Part shown: positions 17,348 through 27,216 of the stretch, piece by piece | Layout of the letters: each line of letters opens with the position of its first letter | How positions within the stretch are numbered: position 1 is the stretch's first letter | Assembly (NCBI RefSeq): GCF_009806555.1 | Contig: NZ_VUOK01000013.1 | Location: 184,606 to 248,605, forward strand | Reading direction: 5' to 3' | DNA: 64,000 bases | From: Methylobacterium sp. 2A | Lineage (GTDB): Bacteria; Pseudomonadota; Alphaproteobacteria; Rhizobiales; Beijerinckiaceae | Program-made: the position numbers and the translations under genes | The notes under the pieces: model-generated | Told to the model about the DNA's origin: nothing | Databases searched by the model: none | Seen by the model: the letters and a program-made list of their open reading frames with translations, nothing else

Positions 17348-18052
17348 ATGACGCCTGCCTATTCCCGCGCCCTGATCGTCGGAGCCGGTTCGGGCCTCAG
17401 CGCGTCGCTGGCCCGTCTGCTCGCGGCGGATGGCATGCGGATCGGCCTCGCCGCCCGCAACGTCGCGAAGCTCGCCGATCTGGCCGCGGAGACCGGCGCC
17501 GCCGTGCATGCCTGCGATGCGAGCCGGCCGGACCAGGTCGAGGCTTTGTTCGCGCGCCTGGAGCCGGCGCTCGGGGGCGCGCCCGATGTCGTGGTCTACA
17601 ACGCCAGCGGCCGGCTGCGCGGCCCCGTGGCGGATCTGGATCCGGCCGCGGTCGCCGAGGCGCTGATGGTCAGCGCCTATGGCGGCTTCCTCGTGGCGCA
17701 GGCCGCGGCGCGGCGCATGCTGCCCCATCGCCACGGGGCGATCCTCCTGACCGGCGCCTCGGCGAGCGTGAAGGGTTTTTCCGGATCGGCGCCCTTCGCC
17801 ATGGGGAAGTTCGCCCTGCGCGGCCTCGGCCAGAGCCTCGCCCGCGAGTTGCAGCCGCAGGGGATCCACGTGGCGCACTTCGTCATCGACGGCGCGATCC
17901 GCAATCCGGCCCGCGGCGGCGAGCCCGCAGACGCGCCCGACAGCCATCTCGATCCCGACGCCATCGCGCGGGCCTATCGCGACGTGCTGCGGCAGGATCG
18001 CAGCGCCTGGACGTCCGAGCTGGAGCTGCGGCCCTGGACCGAGCGGTTCTGA
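17348..18052 (+). CDS. SDR-family protein with Phe in place of catalytic Tyr
   Basis: 234 residues. Nucleotide-binding GAGSGLSASLA (12-22), VYNASG (84-89) replacing NNAG, TGASAS with Ser138/140. The YxxxK position reads F150-A-M-G-K154, so the lysine remains but the catalytic tyrosine is Phe. CGGAGGAC precedes the ATG. The C-terminus (WTSELELRPWTERF) is like a subgroup of bacterial SDRs often annotated only as 'SDR family'. It may be a weak reductase using other residues or a non-enzymatic nucleotide-binding protein. Confidence 0.8.
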   Translation: MTPAYSRALIVGAGSGLSASLARLLAADGMRIGLAARNVAKLADLAAETGAAVHACDASRPDQVEALFARLEPALGGAPDVVVYNASGRLRGPVADLDPAAVAEALMVSAYGGFLVAQAAARRMLPHRHGAILLTGASASVKGFSGSAPFAMGKFALRGLGQSLARELQPQGIHVAHFVIDGAIRNPARGGEPADAPDSHLDPDAIARAYRDVLRQDRSAWTSELELRPWTERF

Positions 18053-18058
18053 ACAGGC

Positions 18059-19900
18059 TTACGGGTTCACCCGCAGGCCGAGCAGGAACGTGTTGTCGCT
18101 GAAGCTCGACCCCGCCACCGTGCTGTTGATCTGCTGGTAGATGTAGGTGCCGCGCAGGGTGAGCCACCGGGTCAGGTGGTAGTCGAGCCGCGCGGTCGCC
18201 GAGACGCCGTTCTCGCGGATCGTGCTGCCCTGGTAGGTGTTCTTCAGGAACGAGCCGCCCAGGACGATCGACAGGTTGCGGAACAGGTCGTGCTGGACTT
18301 CGAGCGTGGCGACATCCGTCAGGATGCCGCTCGAACCCGGGATCGTCGTCTCGGTGACCCCGGTGGCGGCGGTGAGGCGGACCGTGGTCAGCGGACTCAT
18401 CGACCAGACCAGCGCGGCATTGACGAGCGGCGCATCGATGGCGCGCAGGGTCGGATCGACGTAGTCGCGGTGCTGGATGCCCGCCGAGATCTCGCCGGTG
18501 AGCGTGCGCAGCAGGCCGAAGCTCGCCCCGACCAGGAACGAGATGCCATCGGAATCACGCCGGATCCCGTTCTGATCCCGCTGCAGGTCGTAGACGCGCG
18601 TATCGCCGAGGATGTCGATGAAGGGGCTGAAGTCCGGATTGACCTCGTAGGCGGTGCGCAGCTGCAGGCTGTACTGGTTGAGGTTGCGGTCGGCCTGATT
18701 GATGATCGTCCCGTCCGAGAGGCGGGCATTGTCGAATTCCGAGCGGTCGATCGAGCCGCGCAGGGTGACCGACAGGCGGTTGAACGACTCGGTCGCGCCG
18801 AGCGAGGCGCCGTAGACGGCGAGCAGCGGCCGCGTGGTGGCCGAAGCGGCCTGGAGATTGCCGGCGGCAACCTGGAGGTTGGGGTTCCCGGTCCGCTGCG
18901 TGTCGACCAGGAAGCGCCCCTCCGCATCGATGTGCAGATCCCGATTCGCGTCGAGGCGCCAGCGCACCACGCCGTCCGCGGCGGGTCGGCTCGCGGCTTC
19001 GTTCTGGGGCGTTTCGAGATAGGCGCCGCGCAGGGAGCCCTGCAGCGAGCTCGACGCCCAGTTGCTCTGGAAGTCGACCGCCGCGTCGGTGCGGAGCGCG
19101 ACCGACCCGCGCGCGAACTGTCGCGCTGTCTGATCCGGGTTCGAATCGTAGCCGAGGCTCTGCGCGAAGCTCGGCAGGACCGTGAAGGTGCCGACCTGAT
19201 AGCCGATCGGCGCGTAGGCGGGATCCGTAGGAATCGGCCGTGCCAGGTCCGTCCCGAGGATGAAGCCCGGCGTCAGCAGGCCCAGGGTGGCGGTATTGGC
19301 AAGAAGCGGCAGGATCGGCCGGATCGGGGTCGGCGCTTGCGGCAGCGGCACGCCGATGACCGGCTGCTGGATGATCGGCGTGAGCCGGGCCGCCGGGCTC
19401 GGCACCTGCGTGACGTTCTGGGTGATGCTGCGGGTCGCGGAGCCGAGACGGCGCGGCGGCGCCGCCCGCGACCGCAGCAGGGTCGAGGGCGCGAGGTTGC
19501 TCGACGTTACGGCGCTGCCGCCGATGCGCTGGCCGCCGCTCGTGAGGCGGGTCCCGAGCTGCGATGCCCCCGGCTGCGTCTGCCCCTGGGCCGGGATCGG
19601 CGGCGAGAGTGGCGACCGCAGGCTGTCGCCGCCCATCTGGTCACCGCCGAGCGTATCGCCGCCCGGCGAGCCGCGCCCGTCATCCCGTGTTGAGCCGTCC
19701 GGCAGGCGCCGCCGGAGCGCCGGCAGGCCGCTCGGAGCCGTATCGAGGCCGGCGCCCGGATTGTCGGGCTGGCCGGTGACGGGGCTGGTCGCGTCGAAGC
19801 GCTGGGCCGCGGTCGGCGAGGCGGCGAGCACCAGCGTCAGGGCCGCGTATGCGAGCCGCTTCTCGTGACGTGCCCGCCGATCAGCCCGCGCCGTCCGCAC
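18059..19900 (-). CDS. Outer-membrane beta-barrel protein (BBP2-like)
   Basis: 613 residues. A signal peptide (RLAYAALTLVLAASPTAAQ) is followed by a roughly 190-residue Pro/Gly/Thr-rich low-complexity linker. The remaining about 400 residues have alternating amphipathic strands (FTVLPSFAQSLGYDSNP, DAAVDFQSNWASSSLQGSLRG, LTVRGTYIYQQI type) ending in FLLGLRVNP, a typical porin-like barrel. Such 'outer membrane beta-barrel' proteins in alphaproteobacteria are often near polysaccharide export genes. Start is uncertain within the basic N-terminus. Divergent to the MucR-like gene. Confidence 0.8.
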   Translation of the reverse strand: MRTARADRRARHEKRLAYAALTLVLAASPTAAQRFDATSPVTGQPDNPGAGLDTAPSGLPALRRRLPDGSTRDDGRGSPGGDTLGGDQMGGDSLRSPLSPPIPAQGQTQPGASQLGTRLTSGGQRIGGSAVTSSNLAPSTLLRSRAAPPRRLGSATRSITQNVTQVPSPAARLTPIIQQPVIGVPLPQAPTPIRPILPLLANTATLGLLTPGFILGTDLARPIPTDPAYAPIGYQVGTFTVLPSFAQSLGYDSNPDQTARQFARGSVALRTDAAVDFQSNWASSSLQGSLRGAYLETPQNEAASRPAADGVVRWRLDANRDLHIDAEGRFLVDTQRTGNPNLQVAAGNLQAASATTRPLLAVYGASLGATESFNRLSVTLRGSIDRSEFDNARLSDGTIINQADRNLNQYSLQLRTAYEVNPDFSPFIDILGDTRVYDLQRDQNGIRRDSDGISFLVGASFGLLRTLTGEISAGIQHRDYVDPTLRAIDAPLVNAALVWSMSPLTTVRLTAATGVTETTIPGSSGILTDVATLEVQHDLFRNLSIVLGGSFLKNTYQGSTIRENGVSATARLDYHLTRWLTLRGTYIYQQINSTVAGSSFSDNTFLLGLRVNP

Positions 19901-20085
19901 TTGATCCCGATCTCCACGAATATCCCGGCCGTCGAGGGCCGAAATTCACTGTCGACACCGCGGCTTGACCGGTCGTCGGCATGGTTAATCGAGGTTAGAC
20001 GGGCGTGGTTAATGTGGCGTCAACGGCGCGCCGGACCAGCATTCGAAGGCCACCCTTCGCTGTTTCAATCGCAATAACCGTCCGA

Positions 20086-20114
20086 TTGAGATTTGCGTCT
20101 AAATCCGCTAAGAT
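20086..20114 (+). promoter_or_regulatory. Sigma-70-type promoter of the mucR-like gene
   Basis: TTGAGA (20086-20091), a 17-bp spacer, then TAAGAT (20109-20114), about 70 bp before the start codon. It lies in an AT-richer 280-bp divergent region, the kind of DNA MucR-family proteins bind, so autoregulation is likely. Confidence 0.5.
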
Positions 20115-20182
20115 GGAACAGATTTCGATCGTGTCCAACTGGGTTTGGGCGATCTAGTTATTTGTCAGGGCGGGGTTCCACC

Positions 20183-20686
20183 ATGACGGGGAATGTAGAA
20201 AGTGAACAGTCGGGGCAGGTCGAGCTCGCGGTTGATATCGTCGCGGCCTACGTGTCGAACAACTCGGTGCCCTCGGCGGAACTTCCCGGCCTCATCGAGG
20301 TCGTGCACAGCGCTCTGAGCCGTCTAGCGACCGACAGTCAGCCCTCGAATGGGCCGGTCGAGAAGCTGACGCCGGCACAGATCCGCAAATCGATTACGCG
20401 AGATCATATCGTCAGCTTCGAGGACGGGAAGCCCTACAAGACGCTGCGTCGGCATCTTACACTCCGCGGCCTGTCTCCCGAGGCCTACCGGTCGAAATGG
20501 GGCTTGCCGCGGGACTATCCGATGACGGCGGCCAGCTACTCGGAACAGCGGTCCGAACTGGCGCGGGCACTCGGGCTCGGACAGCAACGCCGCAAGTATA
20601 ACGGTGCGGCGCAGGTCGCGGCCAAGGAATCGCCGCCCGCGCCCCCTGCAAAGGCGCGCGGTCGCAAGAAGTCCCCGACGGAATAA
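20183..20686 (+). CDS. mucR: MucR/Ros-family transcriptional regulator lacking zinc ligands
   Basis: 167 residues. The N-terminal dimerisation region (LAVDIVAAYVSNNSVPSAELPGLIEVVHSAL) and the DNA-binding core (FEDGKPYKTLRRHL, LSPEAYRSKWGLPRDYPM, YSEQRSELARALGLG) define the MucR family. In canonical members the core reads xICLEDGK...RHLxTHY. Here the Cys is replaced (S78-F79) and the second His is Arg96, leaving only His91, so the usual zinc site is not intact. The C-terminus is a basic KARGRKK tail. MucR proteins act as global H-NS-like repressors of AT-rich promoters. Confidence 0.85.
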   Translation: MTGNVESEQSGQVELAVDIVAAYVSNNSVPSAELPGLIEVVHSALSRLATDSQPSNGPVEKLTPAQIRKSITRDHIVSFEDGKPYKTLRRHLTLRGLSPEAYRSKWGLPRDYPMTAASYSEQRSELARALGLGQQRRKYNGAAQVAAKESPPAPPAKARGRKKSPTE

Positions 20687-20894
20687 GGATTGCTCGGCCT
20701 TCCGAGGCGTGATCGAGACCCGGCGGCGCACATCCCGTACGGATACCTGCTCAAGCACGCGCATCATCGGGTCCGGTTGCGCGCCGTGCAACCGTGCGCC
20801 GCGTATCCGTGGCTGGTCAGGTGGCTCATGGTTGCCATCCTGCGCATGTTGCTTCGCACAATCGAGCGATCACCCTGCGCCGGAGAGACTCGCC

Positions 20895-22070
20895 GTGCTG
20901 CCCTTGCCGATCCTTGCCCTCGCCGTCGCATCCTTCGGGATCGGCACCACGGAATTCGTGATCATGGGCCTGCTGCCGGAGGTGGCGCAGAGCTTCGGCG
21001 TCACCATTCCGCAGGCGGGTTACCTCGTGTCGGGCTACGCGCTGGGTGTGGTCGTGGGTGCTCCGATCGTGGCGATCGCGACGGCCCGGCTTCCCCGCAA
21101 GACGGCGCTGCTCGCCCTGATGGGCGTGTTCCTGCTCGGAAATCTCGGCTGCGCGGTTGCGCCGAGTTATGCGTTGCTCATGGCGGCGCGGGTCCTCACG
21201 GCCTTCGCGCACGGGGCCTTCTTCGGCATCGGCGCCGTGGTGGCGCGGGACCTCGTGCCGCGCGAGCGGCGCACCCAGGCCGTCGCACTCATGTTCGCCG
21301 GCCTGACCCTCGCCAACGTCCTGGGCGTGCCCCTCGGGACTGCGCTGGGGCAGGCTGCCGGGTGGCGCGCGACCTTCTGGGCCGTGGTGGCGATCGGCGT
21401 GGCCGCCGGCGCAGCGATCCAGCTCTGCGTGCCCGCCGGGCTGCCCGGCACGCGCGGACGCTTGATCGCCGAGTTCCGGGCGCTGGGCCGCTGGCCGGTT
21501 CTGCGGCCGATGCTGATCTCGACCCTGTCGTCGGTCAGCTTCTTCACGGTCTTCACCTACATCACGCCGTTCCTGACCAATGTCAGCGGTTTCACGCCGC
21601 AGGGGGTGACCGGCGTGCTGTTCGCCGCCGGGGTGGGCCTCACCCTCGGCAACCTCGCGGGCGGGCACTTCGCCGACCGGGGCCAGATGGCGACGATCAT
21701 CGGCAGCTTCCTCGGTATCGTGGCGATGCTGCTCACCCTGGCGACGGTGGCCCACCATGCCTCGATGACGGTCGTGGTGCTGGTCCTGTGGTCCGGGCTC
21801 GTCTTCGCCCTGGTCTCGCCGCTCCAGGTCTGGGTGGTCGAGGCCGCGAGCGACGCGCCGAATCTCGCCTCGACGCTCAACCAGGGCGCGTTCAACCTCG
21901 GCAACGCCACGGGCGCCTGGATCGGCGGGACGGCCCTGACATTCGGAATCGGCTATGGCGAGCTGCCGCTGATCGCGGCGGTGGTGTCGCTCATCGGGCT
22001 CGGTCTCACCCTGACGGCGGTCAGCCGCTCAGGGCGGCGGCTCTTCTCCACCTCTGTACCGGGTGCCTGA
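20895..22070 (+). CDS. MFS transporter, DHA1/AraJ-like
   Basis: 391 residues from GTG 20895, preceded by CGGAGAG; upstream in-frame sequence is basic and non-membrane. Twelve hydrophobic helices; the FGIGTTEFVIMGLLPEVA start and SFGVTIPQAGYLVSGYALGVVVGAP loop are hallmarks of the DHA1 arabinose-efflux/chloramphenicol-exporter group. Inner-membrane drug or sugar exporter driven by proton gradient. Substrate not inferable. Confidence 0.88.
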   Translation: MLPLPILALAVASFGIGTTEFVIMGLLPEVAQSFGVTIPQAGYLVSGYALGVVVGAPIVAIATARLPRKTALLALMGVFLLGNLGCAVAPSYALLMAARVLTAFAHGAFFGIGAVVARDLVPRERRTQAVALMFAGLTLANVLGVPLGTALGQAAGWRATFWAVVAIGVAAGAAIQLCVPAGLPGTRGRLIAEFRALGRWPVLRPMLISTLSSVSFFTVFTYITPFLTNVSGFTPQGVTGVLFAAGVGLTLGNLAGGHFADRGQMATIIGSFLGIVAMLLTLATVAHHASMTVVVLVLWSGLVFALVSPLQVWVVEAASDAPNLASTLNQGAFNLGNATGAWIGGTALTFGIGYGELPLIAAVVSLIGLGLTLTAVSRSGRRLFSTSVPGA

Positions 22071-22105
22071 GCGCCCCTGAGGTCGTCGCGCTGCACACGC
22101 CTGTC

Positions 22106-22231
22106 TCAGCACCGTATCGAATCGGCCGGGTGATTATCTTCGTGAAGGCAGCGGTCCATGTGTTCCGACATCGACCACGCGAACAACAGCAAGGAAACGA
22201 CAAGAAGACCCAACGCAAGAGCACGCGCCAT
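22106..22231 (-). CDS. Possible 41-residue single-span membrane protein
   Basis: Begins at ATG 22231 and ends with TGA at 22106-22108. Residues 3-19 (RALALGLLVVSLLLFAW) form a membrane helix or signal anchor; a short polar tail (SEHMDRCLHEDNHPADS) with two Cys and two His follows. There is no clear ribosome site. It occupies an otherwise gene-free about 300-bp stretch between an MFS gene and the glutamate dehydrogenase. The hydrophobic/polar split is protein-like but homologues are needed. Confidence 0.35.
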   Translation of the reverse strand: MARALALGLLVVSLLLFAWSMSEHMDRCLHEDNHPADSIRC

Positions 22232-22371
22232 GACAGTGGCCACAGATTCGATCCGCAGATTCGTCTGCCTCCTGACCTAACAGCTGGCCGATAAACCTTG
22301 AAGCGACGCGCGCGCCGCTATGGCGCGTGCGGATGAGGCGCGAAAGGCAGGCCGCGCCTCCGCTCCGCGTC

Positions 22372-25300
22372 TCAATCGGCGCGCGCGAGATCGCCGAGCA
22401 GGCTCGCCGCCACCGTCGCCTTGGAGACGGTGAGGCCGGAGGCGCGGATCGCGTCCACCGCGTCGCGGATCCGCGCGAGCGACGCGCCCCGGGCCTTGAC
22501 CCAGGCCTCGACCGCGCTCGGACCCGCGCCCAGATCGGCCACGACCTCGGCGGTGAGCCTGCGATGGGCGGCGGCGATGCCGGCCACGGCGCGCTCCAGG
22601 GCGACACGGTCGAACGTGTCGGCCACCGGGACATCGCGCGCCGCAGCCGCGAGATCGTCGAGGCGGAAGGCGTGTTCGAGGGCGAAATGCGTCGCCGCCA
22701 CGTCCTCCACCGGACGGCCGCTCAGCTCGGCGACCCGCACGATGTCGGGCGCCGAGACCAGGGCGGTCAGCGACGCGAGCCGCCGGGCCTGGGCGGGCGC
22801 CATGCCGAGGCGGCCGAGTTCCGCGGCGCGCCCGTCGATCGCTTCCCGCGAGGCCGCATCAAGGGCCTTCGGCAAAGCCGCCTCGACCGCCGCGATGCCG
22901 TCCCGGTAGCGCGCGACCACCGGTGCGAGGCCGCCGGTGAGATCGAGGTTGCGGATGAACCAGACGATCCGGTTCATCAGGAGATCCTGAACCTCGGCGT
23001 AGAGGCCGAGCTGGCCCTGGCCGGAGATCCGGCCGGCCAGGCCGTCGATGGCGAGATTGAGCTCCATCAGTCCGAAGGCGTCGCGGGTGAGCGCGTAGGC
23101 CTTGGCGATGGTGGCGGCGTCGGCGCCGGTCCCGTCCACGAGGCGGGTCACCAGGGATGGGCCGCCGCGGTTGACGATGATGTTGGCGAGCGCCGTGGCG
23201 ATGATCTCGCGGCGCAGCCGATGGCCCTTCACGGCGTCCGGGAATTGTTCGCGCAGGGCTTTCGGGAAATAGCGCTGCAACTCCCGCTCGAAATACGGGT
23301 CGTTCGGCACGGCGCTGTCGAGGATCGCATCGTGCAGCGAGAGCTTCGCGTAAGCGAGCAGCACCGCGTATTCCGGCCGGGTCAGCCCCTCGTTGCGGCG
23401 CAGGCGCTCGGTCAGCGCGGCGTCGTCCGGCAGGAATTCGACCGCCCGGTCGAGGCGCCCTTCGGCCTCGAGGGCCTGCATGGTCCGCATGGCGAAGCCG
23501 GTCTCGCCGAGGCCGCCGCGCTGCGCGAGCGACAGGGCGAGCGTCTGCAACTCGTTGTTGCGCAGGACGAGGCGGCCGACCTCGTCGGTCATGGCGGCGA
23601 GCAGCGCGTTGCGGGCCTCGACGCTGAGGCGCCCGTCGCGCTCGGGCGTCATCAGGGCGATCTTGATGTTCACCTCGACATCCGAGGTGTTCACGCCGGC
23701 CGAGTTGTCGATCGCGTCGGTGTTCAGCCGGACGCCCGCCCGCGCCGCCTCGATGCGCCCGCGCTGGGTCAGGCCGAGATTGGCGCCTTCGCCGATCACC
23801 TTCACCCGCAACTCGGGGCCGGTGATGCGCACCGCATCGTTGGCCCGGTCGCCCGCGTCGTCGTCGGTTTCGGTCGTCGCGCGGACATAGGTGCCGATGC
23901 CGCCGAACCAGAGCAGGTCGGCCGGTGCCTTCAGGATCGCCTGCATCAGCTCGGCGGGCGTGGCCTCGGCGCGGTCGAAACCCAGGGCCGCCCGGATCTG
24001 TTCGGAAAGCGGAATGGTCTTCAGGCTGCGCGAGAAGACACCGCCGCCCGGCGAGATCAGGCCCCGGTCGTAATCCGCCCAGGAGGAGCGGCCGAGATCG
24101 AACAGCCGCCGCCGCTCGGAAAAGCTCGCCGCGGCGTCGGGGTTCGGATCGAGGAAGATGTCCCGGTGGTCGAAGGCCGCGATCAGCCGGATGCTCTGCG
24201 ACAGCAGCATGCCGTTGCCGAACACGTCCCCCGACATGTCGCCGACGCCGACCGTGGTGATCGGGTCGGTCTGCACGTCGACGTCGATCTCGCGGAAGTG
24301 GCGGCGCACCGCCTCCCAGGCGCCGCGGGCCGTGATGCCCATGCCCTTGTGGTCGTAGCCCTGGCTGCCGCCGGACGCGAAGGCGTCGCCGAGCCAATGG
24401 CCCTTCTCCAGCGAGAGCGCGTTGGCGATGTCCGAGAAGGTGGCGGTGCCCTTGTCGGCCGCGACCACGAGATAGGCGTCGTCGGGGTCGTGCCGCACCG
24501 TGTCGGGCGGGGGCACGATCGCGTTGTCGACGATGTTGTCGGTCAGTTCGAGGAGCGTGCGGATGAAGATCCGGTAGCTCTCGGTGCCCTCCTGCATCCA
24601 GGCGGCGCGGTCCGTGGGAGGCGGCAGGCGCTTCGGGAAGAAGCCGCCCTTGGCGCCCACCGGCACGATCACGGCGTTCTTCACCTGCTGGGCCTTCACG
24701 AGGCCGAGGATCTCGGTCCGGAAATCCTCCGGCCGGTCGGACCAGCGCAGGCCGCCGCGGGCGACGTAGCCGAAGCGCAGATGCACGCCCTCGACCCGGG
24801 GGGAGTAGACGAAGATCTCGAACAGCGGCCGCGGCAGCGGCATCGCCGCCACCTTCGCGCAGGCGAACTTGAAGCTGATCGTCTCCCGCGGCTTTCCGTC
24901 CGCGCCTTTCTGGAAGAAGTTGGTCCGCAACGCCGCCTCGACGAGGTTGACGAACCGGCGCAGAATCCGGTCGTCGTCGAGGCTGGTGACGTCCGCGAGC
25001 GCATCCTCGATGCCGGCGCGCACCTCCGCCGAGCGGGCGGCGCGGTCGCCCTCGGCGGCCGGATCGAACCGGATCCGGAACAGGCTGACGAGCGCCCGCG
25101 CGATACCGGGATGCCGGCTCAGCGTGTTGGCGAGATAATCCTGGCCGTAGCGGATGCGCAGCTGGCGCAGGTAGCGCCCGAAGGCGCGCAGGAGCGCAGC
25201 CTCCCGCCAATCCAACGCCGCTTCCAGGATCAGCCGGTTATAGCCGTCGGATTCGGCCACGCCCTCCGCGATGGCGAGCAGCGCGGCTTCGAGGGGTTGC

Positions 25301-27216
25301 TCCAGATCGGCCAGCGTGATCGGAGCGCCGCTCGCGCGTTCGAGCAGCATGTCGTGCAGCCAGACCCGGTCGGCCTCGGCGGCGCCCGCCGGCAGGATTC
25401 GGTAGGTCCGCTCGTTGATGACGCGGAAGCCGAGATTCTCCAGAACCGGCACCCGGTCCGAGAGGGCGATCGCGGTCCCGCGCGAAAAAACCTTGAGGCG
25501 CACCTGCGCGGCGGCATCCGAGCCGCGGCGGCCGAGATGCACGGCGCGCGGCTGCGCCTCGTTCAGGCCCTCCAGGATCGCGATGTCATCGACGGCGACC
25601 TCCGGCTGGAAGGTGTCCCGGTAGGCGGCCGAGAACGCCTCCGCGTATCGGGCGGCGAGCAGCCGCGCCCGATCGCCGCCCAGGCGTTCCGCGAGGGCGG
25701 CGCGCAGGGCATCGCCCCAGGTCCGGACCAGGGCGGCGATGCCGGCTTCGAGGCTCGCCGGGTCGATCTCCGGCGCGCCCTGATCGGGCAGGCCGACGAT
25801 GTAATGGGTCCGGGCGAGCGGGCCTTCGGGGAAGTCCGGATAGGCGGCACTCAGCCGGCCGCCATAGGCCTCGGCGAGATAGGCGCCGATCCGCGCCCGC
25901 ACGGTCGAATCGTAGCGATCCTTCGGCACGTAGACGAGGAGCGAGACGAAGCGGCCGAAGCGGTCCGGCCGCGACAGCACACGGATCCGCGGCCGATCGG
26001 CGAGGTTCGCGATCGCCAGGGTGAACCGGTACAGCCGCTCGCCGTCGATCTGGAACAGCTCGTCCCGCGGATAGCTCTCCAGCACCGCCAGGAGGCTGCG
26101 GCCGGCATGGCTCGTCGGATCGAGCCCGGCCCGGGCGATGACGGCCTCGACCTTCCGCCGCAGGACCGGCACCTCGCGGGCGGGGCTGGCATAGGCCGAG
26201 GCCGTGAACAGGCCGACGATCCGCACCTCGCCCGAGAGCTTGCCGGTCCCCGAGAACAGCTTGACGCCGACATAATCGAGGAAGGCGGAGCGGTGGACGC
26301 GGGATTTCACGCTCGCCTTGGTGATGATGAGCGGCTGCGGCTCCTCCAGGAAGGCGAGGATCTCGGGCGTATAATCCACCGGCGTCCGGCCCCGCCGCAG
26401 CGGGGTGGCACCGGGATCGCGCAGCACGCCGAGGCTCGATCCCTCCACGAGGGGGTGTGCCTCGCCGGCGATCCCGTGCTCCTGCATGCCGAGCAGCAGG
26501 AACTGGCCGTCGATCAGCCATTCCAGGAAAGCGCGCGCCTCCGTGCTCTCGCCCTCCGGCATCAGGCTGGGCGAACGCCCGAGCTGCGCGGCGAGGCCGG
26601 TCAGGCGCGCCAGCATGGCATCGTGGTCGTCGCTCGCGAGGGCGACGTCGCGGTAGACCGCCGCCAGGGCCTCGAGCAGCCGGGTCCCGGCCTCTTCCTC
26701 CAGTCGGTCGAGATGGATGTGGATGAAGCTCTCGCGGGCGAGGCTGCCATGGGCATCCGCGGTGGTCTCGCCGACAACGCGGATCAGGGCACCGCCGGCA
26801 TCCCGCTCGACGCCCAGGATCGGGTGCGCGACGAGATCGGGCGACAGGCCCCGCTCGGTCAGCTCGGCCAGGGTCGAATCGAGCAGGAACGGGCGGTTGT
26901 CGTTGATGACTTCGAGGATGGTCACCTCGCGGCGGCGTCCATCGCGGAGGAGTTCGGCATCGCTCAGGCGCATCCGGGCGGGATCCCCCGGCCGGCGCGG
27001 ATCGGCCAGGAAGGCCCGGGCCCGGGCGGCGAGGTCGGCCAGGGCATCGGCGCGGTAGGGGGCCAGATCCTCCGGGGTGACGCGGCCGAACAGGTCGCGG
27101 ACGAAGCCGCCCGGTCCGCCCTGCTGCCCGACGATCTCGGCGGCCGCCTCGATCAGTCCCGTGCGGGCGGTCTTCTGCTCGGAGGAAGACAGGGCCGTCG
27201 CGGTCTCGAGTGTCAT
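22372..27216 (-). CDS. NAD-dependent glutamate dehydrogenase, large (about 180 kDa) type
   Basis: 1614 residues from ATG 27216, five nt after GGAGGAG. N-terminal ACT-like regulatory segments (about 1-400), an intermediate helical domain, the catalytic Rossmann/dehydrogenase core around residues 780-1200 (RFGYVARGGLRWSDR, KNAVIVPVGAKGGFFPKRLP, GDMSGDVFGNGML) and a long C-terminal helical module. Catabolises glutamate to 2-oxoglutarate and ammonium with NAD+. Length and motifs agree with the GDH-180 family of alphaproteobacteria and Pseudomonas. It is monocistronic and divergent from the MarR gene. Confidence 0.96.
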   Translation of the reverse strand: MTLETATALSSSEQKTARTGLIEAAAEIVGQQGGPGGFVRDLFGRVTPEDLAPYRADALADLAARARAFLADPRRPGDPARMRLSDAELLRDGRRREVTILEVINDNRPFLLDSTLAELTERGLSPDLVAHPILGVERDAGGALIRVVGETTADAHGSLARESFIHIHLDRLEEEAGTRLLEALAAVYRDVALASDDHDAMLARLTGLAAQLGRSPSLMPEGESTEARAFLEWLIDGQFLLLGMQEHGIAGEAHPLVEGSSLGVLRDPGATPLRRGRTPVDYTPEILAFLEEPQPLIITKASVKSRVHRSAFLDYVGVKLFSGTGKLSGEVRIVGLFTASAYASPAREVPVLRRKVEAVIARAGLDPTSHAGRSLLAVLESYPRDELFQIDGERLYRFTLAIANLADRPRIRVLSRPDRFGRFVSLLVYVPKDRYDSTVRARIGAYLAEAYGGRLSAAYPDFPEGPLARTHYIVGLPDQGAPEIDPASLEAGIAALVRTWGDALRAALAERLGGDRARLLAARYAEAFSAAYRDTFQPEVAVDDIAILEGLNEAQPRAVHLGRRGSDAAAQVRLKVFSRGTAIALSDRVPVLENLGFRVINERTYRILPAGAAEADRVWLHDMLLERASGAPITLADLEQPLEAALLAIAEGVAESDGYNRLILEAALDWREAALLRAFGRYLRQLRIRYGQDYLANTLSRHPGIARALVSLFRIRFDPAAEGDRAARSAEVRAGIEDALADVTSLDDDRILRRFVNLVEAALRTNFFQKGADGKPRETISFKFACAKVAAMPLPRPLFEIFVYSPRVEGVHLRFGYVARGGLRWSDRPEDFRTEILGLVKAQQVKNAVIVPVGAKGGFFPKRLPPPTDRAAWMQEGTESYRIFIRTLLELTDNIVDNAIVPPPDTVRHDPDDAYLVVAADKGTATFSDIANALSLEKGHWLGDAFASGGSQGYDHKGMGITARGAWEAVRRHFREIDVDVQTDPITTVGVGDMSGDVFGNGMLLSQSIRLIAAFDHRDIFLDPNPDAAASFSERRRLFDLGRSSWADYDRGLISPGGGVFSRSLKTIPLSEQIRAALGFDRAEATPAELMQAILKAPADLLWFGGIGTYVRATTETDDDAGDRANDAVRITGPELRVKVIGEGANLGLTQRGRIEAARAGVRLNTDAIDNSAGVNTSDVEVNIKIALMTPERDGRLSVEARNALLAAMTDEVGRLVLRNNELQTLALSLAQRGGLGETGFAMRTMQALEAEGRLDRAVEFLPDDAALTERLRRNEGLTRPEYAVLLAYAKLSLHDAILDSAVPNDPYFERELQRYFPKALREQFPDAVKGHRLRREIIATALANIIVNRGGPSLVTRLVDGTGADAATIAKAYALTRDAFGLMELNLAIDGLAGRISGQGQLGLYAEVQDLLMNRIVWFIRNLDLTGGLAPVVARYRDGIAAVEAALPKALDAASREAIDGRAAELGRLGMAPAQARRLASLTALVSAPDIVRVAELSGRPVEDVAATHFALEHAFRLDDLAAAARDVPVADTFDRVALERAVAGIAAAHRRLTAEVVADLGAGPSAVEAWVKARGASLARIRDAVDAIRASGLTVSKATVAASLLGDLARAD

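Noticed and set aside
22021..22224. 67-residue minus-strand frame overlapping the MFS 3' end
   Set aside because: Cys/Arg-rich composition and no ribosome site; the 41-residue frame in another register is more protein-like.
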